A DNA stretch of 6,443 nucleotides from a bacterium (GTDB taxonomy: Bacteria > Bacillota_I > Bacilli_A > RF39 > UBA660), in the NCBI GenBank assembly GCA_029012525.1, contig JAQXMG010000039.1, positions 1 through 6,443 of the forward strand, written 5' to 3'. Positions within the stretch are counted from its first letter, which is position 1. Every line of letters begins with the position of its first letter. Shown here piece by piece: positions 1 through 6,035 of the stretch. A model generated the notes under the pieces. That model worked only from the letters and a program-made list of their open reading frames with translations. It was not told where the DNA came from and made no database searches. The translations under genes were made by a program, and so were the position numbers.

Positions 1-661
1 TATTTAATATTTTGTTGTATAATTCTTCATTTATATCATCTATATTTCTTATTTCATTATCTTTTACACAAACAACATAGGAAAAATTGTAACGATCTGA
101 TAATTCAAGATAGGCATTTTCAGCATTTTTTAAATGGTTTGCATCTTTTTCATGGCCATCAAGATATGTTCTATTTTGTTTTAAAATGCTTGCATATAAA
201 TATGGCATATGTAAAAAAATAACTAAATCTGGTTTAATTAAACCTAACATATTAAATTCCAGTTCATACAAAAAATCATACATGGCAAATCTTGCTTCTT
301 TTGTTTCTAGTTTTCCACCTTGGTGAGCCATATTACTATAAACGTAGCGATCTAAAATTACATATTCATTATCCTCTAATAATTTTTTTAAATAGTCTAA
401 ATTATAGAGACGATCTGCTGCAAAATAAAGACTTGCAACTTTCGCAGGAACTTTACTTGCACCTTCTTCAAAATAGGAATCACCCATTTCTTTTTTACCA
501 AGATAAGGACCTCCTACTATTTTACCAGTTGGACTATCATAATAAGGAAAAGTAAAATAAGTAGCTTTAATGCCTCGTTTGTTTAGTTTTTCTACTAATA
601 ATTTGCTTTGTGTTTCTTTTCCTGAACAATCAGTTCCTTCAATTAAGATAAGTTTTCCCAT
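1..661 (-). CDS. tmk: Thymidylate kinase (dTMP kinase), 3' end cut by window edge
   Basis: Phosphorylates dTMP to dTDP with ATP in the cytoplasm, the step after thymidylate synthase on the way to dTTP. I translated it from the ATG at 661-659; it stays open for 220 codons to the left edge with no stop. A Walker A P-loop (GTDCSGKET, residues 9-17) opens the protein, a substrate-binding FPYYDSPTGK stretch lies near 38-47, the DRY motif is at 104-106 followed by SNMAHQ, and PDLVIFL (144-150) is the core strand before the lid. The P-loop and FPxYDSPTGK pattern match the TMK variety common in Clostridia rather than the E. coli type (from memory). Family length of about 215-225 residues means only a few residues are missing. 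It starts 2 bases after the folA stop. Its AGGAGG ribosome site is made by the last two arginine codons of folA, so translation of the two genes is probably coupled. Confidence 0.93.
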   Translation of the reverse strand, partial: MGKLILIEGTDCSGKETQSKLLVEKLNKRGIKATYFTFPYYDSPTGKIVGGPYLGKKEMGDSYFEEGASKVPAKVASLYFAADRLYNLDYLKKLLEDNEYVILDRYVYSNMAHQGGKLETKEARFAMYDFLYELEFNMLGLIKPDLVIFLHMPYLYASILKQNRTYLDGHEKDANHLKNAENAYLELSDRYNFSYVVCVKDNEIRNIDDINEELYNKILN

Positions 662-663
662 AA

Positions 664-1149
664 CTACTTCCTCCTATATAAAACGTGATTATAATTTAAA
701 CCATTATCTTCATGACTACATAGTAAATCTTTAGTAAATAATTCCTTATTAAATTTCGGAAAATATACTGTTGCATCTTTGTCTTCATCATCTATTTCTG
801 TCAAATATATTTCATCCACATAATCAATAAACAACTGATATATCATGCCACCACCAATTACAAATATTTCTTCATCACTATTACGATATGCATTTAAAAA
901 ATCATTAAAATCATGAAATACTACAACTTCATTAGGAAAAGTTTTATCACTTTTTGATAAAACAATATGTTTTCTATTTGGAAGAAGTTTAGGAAGTGAT
1001 AAAAAAGTATTTTCTCCCATAACTACACTATGATTTATAGTTATATCTCTAAAAAACTTTAAATCTTCTTTTAAATGCCAAATTAGATCATTATTTTTGC
1101 CAAGTTCATTATTTTTTCCTACTGCTGCGATCATCTTTAATTTCATCAT
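664..1149 (-). CDS. folA: Dihydrofolate reductase
   Basis: Reduces dihydrofolate to tetrahydrofolate with NAD(P)H, regenerating the folate that thymidylate synthase oxidises. At 161 residues it has normal bacterial DHFR length. Visible landmarks: the N-terminal IAAVGKNNELGKNN strand and loop (7-20), LIWHLKEDLKFF (22-33) with the expected catalytic acid D29 and W24, MGENT (44-48), LPNRKHIVLS (56-65), the cofactor-binding IGGG (98-101) and the LTEI strand (117-120). Odd points: Ile replaces the usual Pro before W24, and Glu46 sits where many bacterial DHFRs carry an Arg that holds the NADPH 2'-phosphate (E. coli R44). The gene starts 10 bases after the thyA stop, with a GGGGAAG ribosome site overlapping that stop. 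Two ATG codons are adjacent, so the first residue is uncertain by one. It is certainly transcribed with thyA and tmk. Confidence 0.96.
   Translation of the reverse strand: MMKLKMIAAVGKNNELGKNNDLIWHLKEDLKFFRDITINHSVVMGENTFLSLPKLLPNRKHIVLSKSDKTFPNEVVVFHDFNDFLNAYRNSDEEIFVIGGGMIYQLFIDYVDEIYLTEIDDEDKDATVYFPKFNKELFTKDLLCSHEDNGLNYNHVLYRRK
667..676 (-). promoter_or_regulatory. tmk ribosome binding site inside the end of folA
   Basis: The two final arginine codons of folA read AGG AGG and form a consensus Shine-Dalgarno sequence 8 bases before the tmk ATG. The folA stop lies between site and start. This layout suggests that ribosomes ending on folA reinitiate on tmk, and it confirms the tmk start. 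Confidence 0.75.
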
Positions 1150-1159
1150 AACACTTCCC

Positions 1160-2062
1160 CTACTGTGAAATTTTAAAATCTATTTTACCATGATGTTTAT
1201 AGCCAGTTATTTTAATGTCTTTTAATTCTTTTGAATTATCAAACTTATAAAAGTCTTTAATTTTAGGATTTATCCATAATTTAGGAGCAGGTAAATCTTC
1301 TAAAGTATCAAATCTTTTTATCTGTTCCTTAATACCATCGACTTGATTAACATAAATATGTGGATCTTTAATTGACCAATAAATCTTACCTGGTTTTAGA
1401 TTAGTACAATGTGCAATTAATGATAATAATACTGCATATTGTGTTACATTAAATGGAAGTCCAAGTGGAACATCACAACTTCTTTGATGTACAAAAAGAT
1501 TTATTTTATCACCTGTTACATCCCATTCTGTTGACCAAACACAAGATGGTAAAACTGCAGTATCTAAAAATTTATCTTGCCAAAGTGAAATTACTAGTCT
1601 TCTATCTCTTGGATTATTTTTAATTGTATCAAGTATTTTATCTGTCAAGCTATACTGATTAACAATATAACCGTAAGCAGTTCCAATAGTATGAGCATAC
1701 TCTTTACCAAAAAATTTTTTTACTACAGTTTTTTCTAATACCCCTTCTTTATTTGGCAACATTTGAGTTGCATTCCAATATCCATCACAATCTATTTCCC
1801 ATTCATCCCAAATATGGTTTCCTCTTTCTTTTAACCACCTAACATCATTAGATTTAGCTTGATATATCCACATCATCTCAGTAATAGCATTTTTAAAAAA
1901 TAATTGTTTTGTTGTTAAAATTGGAAACTCTTCTTGTAAATCAAATTCTAAAAAATATCCTGGTATTTTGATACTATTAGTACCAGTACGATTTGGCACT
2001 TCAACTCCTTCGTTTAAGATTTTTTTACATAATTTAATATATTCACTATCCCACTTTGACAT
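1160..2062 (-). CDS. thyA: Thymidylate synthase (folate-dependent, B. subtilis ThyA/phi3T-like subtype)
   Basis: Converts dUMP plus methylene-tetrahydrofolate to dTMP plus dihydrofolate in the cytoplasm. The 300 residues show the phosphate-binding R25 (NRTGT, 24-28), FPILTTK (46-52), the RR pair at 154-155 that reaches the partner subunit, the nucleophile C174 (LPSCVWSTEW), HQRSCD (192-197), LGLPFNVTQYA (200-210) with N205, and DPHIYVNQ (233-240) with H235 and Y237. The residue after the catalytic Cys is Val rather than His. That feature, WIYQAKSNDV (65-74) and the LWINPKIKDFY tail (262-272) match the B. subtilis ThyA/phage phi3T branch better than the E. coli branch. About 30 extra residues (roughly 90-122) sit between IWDEW and TIGTAYGY, the small-domain position where other ThyA proteins also vary. 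A strong AAGGAG site lies 8 bases before the ATG. It is the first gene of the thyA-folA-tmk unit. Confidence 0.96.
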   Translation of the reverse strand: MSKWDSEYIKLCKKILNEGVEVPNRTGTNSIKIPGYFLEFDLQEEFPILTTKQLFFKNAITEMMWIYQAKSNDVRWLKERGNHIWDEWEIDCDGYWNATQMLPNKEGVLEKTVVKKFFGKEYAHTIGTAYGYIVNQYSLTDKILDTIKNNPRDRRLVISLWQDKFLDTAVLPSCVWSTEWDVTGDKINLFVHQRSCDVPLGLPFNVTQYAVLLSLIAHCTNLKPGKIYWSIKDPHIYVNQVDGIKEQIKRFDTLEDLPAPKLWINPKIKDFYKFDNSKELKDIKITGYKHHGKIDFKISQ

Positions 2063-2070
2063 AAAAACTA

Positions 2071-2076
2071 CTCCTT
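2071..2076 (-). promoter_or_regulatory. thyA ribosome binding site
   Basis: AAGGAG ends 8 bases before the thyA ATG, an ideal spacing. It fixes the thyA start, and there is no competing in-frame start codon close by. Confidence 0.8.
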
Positions 2077-2088
2077 AACTATAATAAG

Positions 2089-2115
2089 TTTATAATAATT
2101 TTCAGAGATTGTAAA
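2089..2115 (-). promoter_or_regulatory. Candidate sigma-A promoter for thyA-folA-tmk
   Basis: Read on the minus strand, TTTACA (2115-2110) and TATAAA (2094-2089) resemble -35 and -10 boxes, separated by 15 bases, which is shorter than the preferred 17. A second weak option uses the same -35 with TAAACT as the -10 at 17-base spacing. A promoter is expected here because a terminator lies just upstream (2170-2141) and the next gene is the first of a new tight cluster. The exact boxes are uncertain in such AT-rich DNA. Confidence 0.5.
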
Positions 2116-2140
2116 GAAAAACAAACAAAAGTTTACATAT

Positions 2141-2170
2141 AAAAAAGTTTAGTTTGTTCTAAACTTTTTT
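2141..2170 (-). terminator. Intrinsic terminator of the perM-cmk-alaS unit (possibly bidirectional)
   Basis: A perfect 12-base inverted repeat, AAAAAAGTTTAG with CTAAACTTTTTT, encloses a 6-base loop (AACAAA). The 5' arm starts inside the alaS TAA stop codon and the 3' arm ends in six T, followed by an AT-rich run. The stem has only two G-C pairs, so it is weak by E. coli standards, but the position directly at the gene end supports it. The A-run and T-run are symmetrical, so it could also stop transcription coming from the other strand. Confidence 0.65.
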
Positions 2171-3917
2171 ACTCTAAAATAGCTTTAATTCTTCTTACTC
2201 CAGAAGATGATGATTCTTCTTTTATAATTTTAAAGTGTCCTAATTCACCAGTATTTTTCACATGAGGACCACCACATAATTCCATAGATACATCCCCTAT
2301 TTTATAAACAGTAACTACATCTGGATATTTTTCAATAAACATACATTCTGCACCACTTTTTATAGCATCTTCTTTATCCATAGTCAAAACTTCAACATCT
2401 ATTTGTTCACTAATATATTTATTTACCAAATCTTCAGTTTTTTGTATTTCTTCTGGAGTCATTTTAGCACCCCAAGAAAAATCAAATCTCATACGTTCTT
2501 CAGTTATATTACTCCCTTTTTGATGAACAGAATCTCCTAAAACTTTTTTTAGAGCTGCATTTAAAAGGTGTGTTGCTGTATGATATTCTATTTCTTTTTT
2601 ACTATTTCCTGATAAACCGCCTTTAAATTTACCAGCGGAAGCTGTTCTTGATAATTCTTGATGTTTCTTAAATAATTCATTAAAACCATCTATGTCAACA
2701 TTTAAACCCTTTTCACTTGCAAGTTCTTCAGTTAGTTCAATTGGAAAACCATATGTATCATACAAATGAAAAGCAGTTTCTTTATCAATATCTTGATTAT
2801 CTAAAATACATTTATTAAATACTTTTAAGCCCTTTTCTAATGTTTTATTAAACTTATTTTTTTCTTCTTTTAATACATTTAATACAACATCTTTATTCTC
2901 AATTAATTCTTTATAATAATTCTGATACTTTTCTATAATTAGAAGAGCAAGTCTTTCTTCAAAATTACTATTTATATCGATACCTAATTTTTTAGCATGT
3001 CTTATCATACGTCTTATAAGTCTTCTTAAGATATAACCTTGATCAGTGTTAGATGGTTTAATTGATGAATAATCTGCGCTTATAAATACTGCAGTTCTTA
3101 TATGATCTGCAATAATCCTCATACTTTTTTCATTACCATAATAAGGAAGATTCGAAATATCACATATTAAATCAATTACATCTTTAAAAACACTTGATAA
3201 ATAGTTATCGTTAACACCCTCTAAAATAGCAGTAGTACGTTCTAATCCCATTCCAGTATCGACGTTTTTCTTAGGTAATTCGCTAAAAGTACCATCAGCA
3301 TTATGATAATATTCCATAAAAACATTATTCCAGATTTCAACCCATCTATCATCATTTGGATCAAAATCAATTGGTATTTCATCATCACTTCTAAAGTAAA
3401 ATATTTCAGTATCTGGTCCACATGGTCCAGTAAGTTCCATATTAGGCCACCAATTATCTTCTTCTGATAAAAATTTAATTCTAGAATCTTTTATACCAAG
3501 ACTTTTCCAAATATTATAAGATACTTCATCTTTTGGTACTAAAGTATTACCTCTAAATAAAGTTACAGCTAAACGTTCTGTTGGAATATTTAAAACTTTA
3601 GTTAAAAATTCATAACTTAATGGTATAGCTTCTTCTTTAAAGTAATCTCCTAAACTCCAATTGCCTAACATTTCAAAAAAGGTATGGTGAGTTGTATCAC
3701 CAACTTCATCCAAATCATTTGTTCTAACACATTTTTGATAATCGCAAAGTCTTGTACCATAAGGATGAACCTCCCCTAGTAAATAAGGCACAAGAGGTTG
3801 CATTCCTGCAGTATTAAATAAAACTGATGGATCATTTTCAGGTACAACTGGAGCACTTGGAATTTGTTTGTGTCCTTTACTTACAAAATAATTTATGTAT
3901 AACTCTCTAAGATTCAT
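2169..3917 (-). CDS. alaS: Alanyl-tRNA synthetase, short form lacking the C-terminal domain
   Basis: Charges tRNA-Ala with alanine in the cytoplasm. Counting from the ATG at 3917 (582 residues): the class II catalytic core runs from about 1 to 240, with NDPSVLFNTAGMQPL (28-42), RTNDLDEVGDTTHHTFFEMLGNW (motif 2, 65-87), GPCGPDTE (164-171), GMGLER (222-227) and motif 3 GYILRRLIRR (294-303). A helical tRNA-recognition region follows to about 425, then an editing domain with zinc ligands H446 and H450 (HTATH) and C548 and H552 (CGGPH; CGGTH is usual). Typical bacterial AlaRS is about 870 residues. Here the beta-barrel with the AESGGQ motif before the editing domain is missing, and so is everything after it (oligomerisation and C-Ala). 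A GTG at 3926 would add three residues, but the AGGAAG ribosome site abuts it and lies 8 bases before the ATG, so ATG is preferred. It overlaps the end of cmk by 11 bases. No T-box leader is present. Confidence 0.95.
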   Translation of the reverse strand: MNLRELYINYFVSKGHKQIPSAPVVPENDPSVLFNTAGMQPLVPYLLGEVHPYGTRLCDYQKCVRTNDLDEVGDTTHHTFFEMLGNWSLGDYFKEEAIPLSYEFLTKVLNIPTERLAVTLFRGNTLVPKDEVSYNIWKSLGIKDSRIKFLSEEDNWWPNMELTGPCGPDTEIFYFRSDDEIPIDFDPNDDRWVEIWNNVFMEYYHNADGTFSELPKKNVDTGMGLERTTAILEGVNDNYLSSVFKDVIDLICDISNLPYYGNEKSMRIIADHIRTAVFISADYSSIKPSNTDQGYILRRLIRRMIRHAKKLGIDINSNFEERLALLIIEKYQNYYKELIENKDVVLNVLKEEKNKFNKTLEKGLKVFNKCILDNQDIDKETAFHLYDTYGFPIELTEELASEKGLNVDIDGFNELFKKHQELSRTASAGKFKGGLSGNSKKEIEYHTATHLLNAALKKVLGDSVHQKGSNITEERMRFDFSWGAKMTPEEIQKTEDLVNKYISEQIDVEVLTMDKEDAIKSGAECMFIEKYPDVVTVYKIGDVSMELCGGPHVKNTGELGHFKIIKEESSSSGVRRIKAILE

Positions 3918-4566
3918 AGTTTTCACTTCCTATTATGTTTTTCATTTTAGATACAACTTCATCAATTGTCATATTTGTTGTATCAATATATATAGCATCT
4001 TTAGCAATGGTTAAAGATCCTTCTTTTTTATGCATATCATTGTAATCCCTTTTTTCTATGTTTTCAAGTATTTCTTCATAACTGATATCCATATTTTTTT
4101 CTTTTTGTTCTTTATATCTTCTTTTTGCTCTTTCTTCAATATTGGCATCTAAATAAAACTTATAATTAGCATTAGGAAGTACTACTGTTGTTATATCTCT
4201 TCCTTCCATAATAACATCTTTACCTTCGCATAATTTTCTTTGCATTTCAACAAGAATTCTTCTAACTTCAACAATAGATGATATTGGAGATACTATATCA
4301 TTAACCTCTTTACTTCTTATTTTAAAAGTTACATCTATATCATCTAGATAAACCTTATCATTTGCAAATTCAATTTTTATATTTTTTGTAAGTTCTATTA
4401 TTTTTTCTTCATCTGTTATATTGTTTTCAATTGTTTTTAAAGCAACACAACGATACATTGCTCCTGTATCTATCATTGTTAAATTACATTCTTTTGCTAA
4501 AATTTTTGCTATACTTGTTTTCCCTGCTCCTGCTGGGCCATCTATTGCTACTACAATATTTTTCAT
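3907..4566 (-). CDS. cmk: Cytidylate kinase (CMP/dCMP kinase)
   Basis: Phosphorylates CMP and dCMP to the diphosphates with ATP, supplying CTP/dCTP synthesis in the cytoplasm. The 219 residues match family length. The P-loop DGPAGAGKTS is at 9-18, DTGAMYR (33-39) forms the start of the nucleotide-monophosphate site, EGRDITTVVLPNANYKFYLDA (120-140) is the family signature, and a lid region with RRYKEQKEK follows. KRDYNDMHKKEGSL (172-185) matches the usual RDxxDxxR segment, but with Lys where Arg is common. AKDAIYIDTTNM (188-199) is the conserved C-terminal strand. An AAGGAG site lies just before the ATG, 21 bases after the stop of the upstream membrane-protein gene. Its 3' end overlaps alaS by 11 bases, so the two are co-transcribed and probably translationally coupled. 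In many bacteria cmk sits beside rpsA or der instead, so this placement is somewhat unusual. Confidence 0.96.
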   Translation of the reverse strand: MKNIVVAIDGPAGAGKTSIAKILAKECNLTMIDTGAMYRCVALKTIENNITDEEKIIELTKNIKIEFANDKVYLDDIDVTFKIRSKEVNDIVSPISSIVEVRRILVEMQRKLCEGKDVIMEGRDITTVVLPNANYKFYLDANIEERAKRRYKEQKEKNMDISYEEILENIEKRDYNDMHKKEGSLTIAKDAIYIDTTNMTIDEVVSKMKNIIGSENYES

Positions 4567-4587
4567 AAGTACTCCTTCAGATAATTA

Positions 4588-5724
4588 TTATTTTTGCTTT
4601 ATTTTATCCATAATTTCATATTTTTCATCAATATGATTGATAATTATTTTAAGTCCAGCGATTATTGGTGTTGCAAAAATCATTCCAATAATACCAAAGA
4701 AATAACCAAATACTAAAAGGCCAATCATAATTGTTACTGGATGTAATTTCATTGTTTTTCCCATAATTAATGGTTGTAAAATTACAGAATCAATTTGTTG
4801 TACTGCAAAAGCTATAACACCAGATAATATTCCAACCATAGGACTTACAGTAAAACCAACTATAACACATATTGCTCCCCCAATCCATGGACCAATATAT
4901 GGAATAATATTAGTAATACCACAGATAAGTCCAAATAAAAGCGGTGATGGAAGTCCAACAAGACCATAGCCAATTGCAGATATTATCATTATTGCTAATG
5001 AAATAAGTAAAGTACCTTGAATAAACTTTTTGAAAGCGTCATTTAATTTTACTGCCAAAGTTATAATATCTTTATGATATTTTTTAGGAATAATATCTAA
5101 TAAATGCTTAATAGAATCAAAATCAACCAATAAGTAAAATCCTACTAAAAGGCCAATGAAAAATGTACCAATACTTGAAACAAAATTACTTGCAAAATTA
5201 AACATATTAGTAGGAAGTGTTGTTGTAAGATTTGTTCCTAAAGTTTCTAGTGACTTATATATATTAGTTTCTATATTAGATAAATCAATACCACCAGTTG
5301 ATAATTTGTCAATTACACCACTTATAAAATTCTTAATTTCTAATAAAAGTGATGGTATCATTGATACAAAATCGTTAATTTGAGTATATAACATAGGTAT
5401 AATAAGTCTAAACAATATGTATAAAATAATAGTAAAACCACAAAATACAACAATTGTACCTATTATTCTTTTAACATTTTTCTTTTGTAAATATGTTACC
5501 ATAGGATCTAATATCCAAGCTATCAAAAGTCCAATAAAAAATGGTGCGATTACTCCTAAAATTTTAAGAATAAATGAAAAAATATTTAATTCTCTAAAAA
5601 TCAGTATAACTCCAATTATAATTAATACTATCATTGTAACAAAAAATACTTTTAATATTTCTTTTGATAGACTAATTACTTCATTTAAATTTTTATAATT
5701 TATTTTGTCTTTATCGTTTTTCAT
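4588..5724 (-). CDS. PerM/AI-2E transporter family membrane protein (YrrI/YtvI-like)
   Basis: An integral membrane protein of the AI-2E/PerM family (UPF0118). Family members have been linked to autoinducer-2 export or Na+/H+ antiport, but the substrate of this one cannot be read from sequence. The 378 residues give about eight hydrophobic segments: roughly 24-43, 50-71, 86-108, a soluble central region at 109-178, then 180-200, 236-257, 260-290, 297-313 and 327-360. Family signatures are clear: LVGFYLLVDFD (193-203), GLPSPLLFGLICGITNIIPYIGPWIGG (257-283) and DSVILQPLIMGKTMKLHP (312-329), then GIIGMIFATP. The start has a GGAGG site 6 bases upstream. It is the first gene of its unit. An AI-2E family gene (yrrI) is also next to alaS in Bacillus subtilis, near recD2 (yrrC), so this looks like ancestral gene order with cmk inserted. 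Confidence 0.92.
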   Translation of the reverse strand: MKNDKDKINYKNLNEVISLSKEILKVFFVTMIVLIIIGVILIFRELNIFSFILKILGVIAPFFIGLLIAWILDPMVTYLQKKNVKRIIGTIVVFCGFTIILYILFRLIIPMLYTQINDFVSMIPSLLLEIKNFISGVIDKLSTGGIDLSNIETNIYKSLETLGTNLTTTLPTNMFNFASNFVSSIGTFFIGLLVGFYLLVDFDSIKHLLDIIPKKYHKDIITLAVKLNDAFKKFIQGTLLISLAIMIISAIGYGLVGLPSPLLFGLICGITNIIPYIGPWIGGAICVIVGFTVSPMVGILSGVIAFAVQQIDSVILQPLIMGKTMKLHPVTIMIGLLVFGYFFGIIGMIFATPIIAGLKIIINHIDEKYEIMDKIKQK

Positions 5725-5730
5725 AATATC

Positions 5731-5735
5731 CCTCC
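5731..5735 (-). promoter_or_regulatory. Ribosome binding site of the PerM-family gene, at the predicted mRNA 5' end
   Basis: GGAGG lies 6 bases before the ATG. It falls almost exactly where the upstream extended -10 box would place the transcription start, implying a leader of only about 11-14 bases. Confidence 0.7.
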
Positions 5736-5741
5736 ATCAAA

Positions 5742-5750
5742 ATTATACCA
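5742..5750 (-). promoter_or_regulatory. Extended -10 promoter for perM-cmk-alaS
   Basis: TGGTATAAT on the minus strand is a perfect TGnTATAAT extended -10 element. At 17-base spacing upstream there is only a T-run (TTTTTT, 5770-5765) and no good -35 box, which extended -10 promoters tolerate. Long A/T tracts further upstream (5751-5790) could act as an UP element. It sits between the terminator at 5819-5791 and the first gene of the next unit, exactly where a promoter is needed. Confidence 0.72.
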
Positions 5751-5790
5751 TTAAATTAATTAAAAAAAAATAATTATTTATTATTTACAA

Positions 5791-5819
5791 CAAAAAAACA
5801 CCTGATGTATATCAAGTGT
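5791..5819 (-). terminator. Intrinsic terminator after recD2 and the small gene
   Basis: On the minus strand ACACTTGAT and ATCAGGTGT form a 9-pair stem (one G-T pair) with a four-base loop (ATAC), followed directly by a run of T ending near 5792. It begins 7 bases after the TAA of the small gene. This is a textbook Rho-independent terminator and separates the recD2 unit from the PerM-cmk-alaS unit. Confidence 0.87.
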
Positions 5820-5826
5820 ATTTAAA

Positions 5827-6000
5827 TTAATGACTATGATTATTAGTTGGACAATTACAAGATTTCTTTTTACTAGCCATATTCATAACTGCGTCTTTAA
5901 TATCTTGTCTTATATTTTTTGGCATTGCAAAATATGCACTAGTTAAACCTACAACCATACCGCCAATCATAGTATAAGCCATTTTTTTCATTTCTTTCAT
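5827..6000 (-). CDS. Small membrane protein with Cys/His-rich tail, function unknown
   Basis: I do not recognise this 57-residue protein. It starts at the ATG at 6000-5998 with a strong GGAGG site 7 bases upstream, 35 bases after the recD2 stop, and ends in TAA just before a terminator. Together these make it a convincing gene despite its length. The sequence has a short basic start (MKEMKKMAY), one hydrophobic glycine-containing segment (about 8-26) likely to span the membrane, an amphipathic charged stretch (28-46: PKNIRQDIKDAVMNMASKK), and a tail with C48-N-C50 and H55-S-H57. By shape it resembles small YtxH-like single-span proteins, and the following helix would lie inside the cell if the positive-inside rule holds. 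The CxC plus HxH ending could bind a metal ion or form disulfides. Both ideas are inference from composition only. Confidence 0.78.
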   Translation of the reverse strand: MKEMKKMAYTMIGGMVVGLTSAYFAMPKNIRQDIKDAVMNMASKKKSCNCPTNNHSH

Positions 6001-6035
6001 AATAAATCCTCCATCATTATTATGGAATGTTTTTA

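Noticed and set aside
292..555. Plus-strand open frame of 87 codons
   Set aside because: It lies wholly antisense to tmk, which has clear kinase motifs; the translation is low complexity (Leu, Tyr, Asn) with no recognisable domain.
3915..3926. GTG start for alaS three codons upstream
   Set aside because: The AGGAAG ribosome site directly abuts the GTG, leaving no spacing, while it is ideally placed for the ATG at 3917.
4421..4636. Plus-strand open frame of 71 codons across the start of cmk
   Set aside because: Antisense to the P-loop end of cmk and the end of the PerM-family gene; its sequence mirrors those coding regions and has no ribosome site.
5156..5698. Two plus-strand open frames (75 and 93 codons)
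   Set aside because: Both are antisense to the PerM-family gene. Their hydrophobic content mirrors the transmembrane codons on the other strand.
5751..5790. A/T-tract region as a possible replication origin or bent-DNA signal
   Set aside because: No repeated DnaA-like boxes or iterons are present, and A/T runs of this kind are expected in spacers of such an AT-rich genome.
5725..5826. Possible T-box or riboswitch upstream of the PerM-cmk-alaS unit
   Set aside because: The gap contains a terminator for the previous unit and a promoter just before the ribosome site; there is no transcribed leader long enough to fold into such an element.
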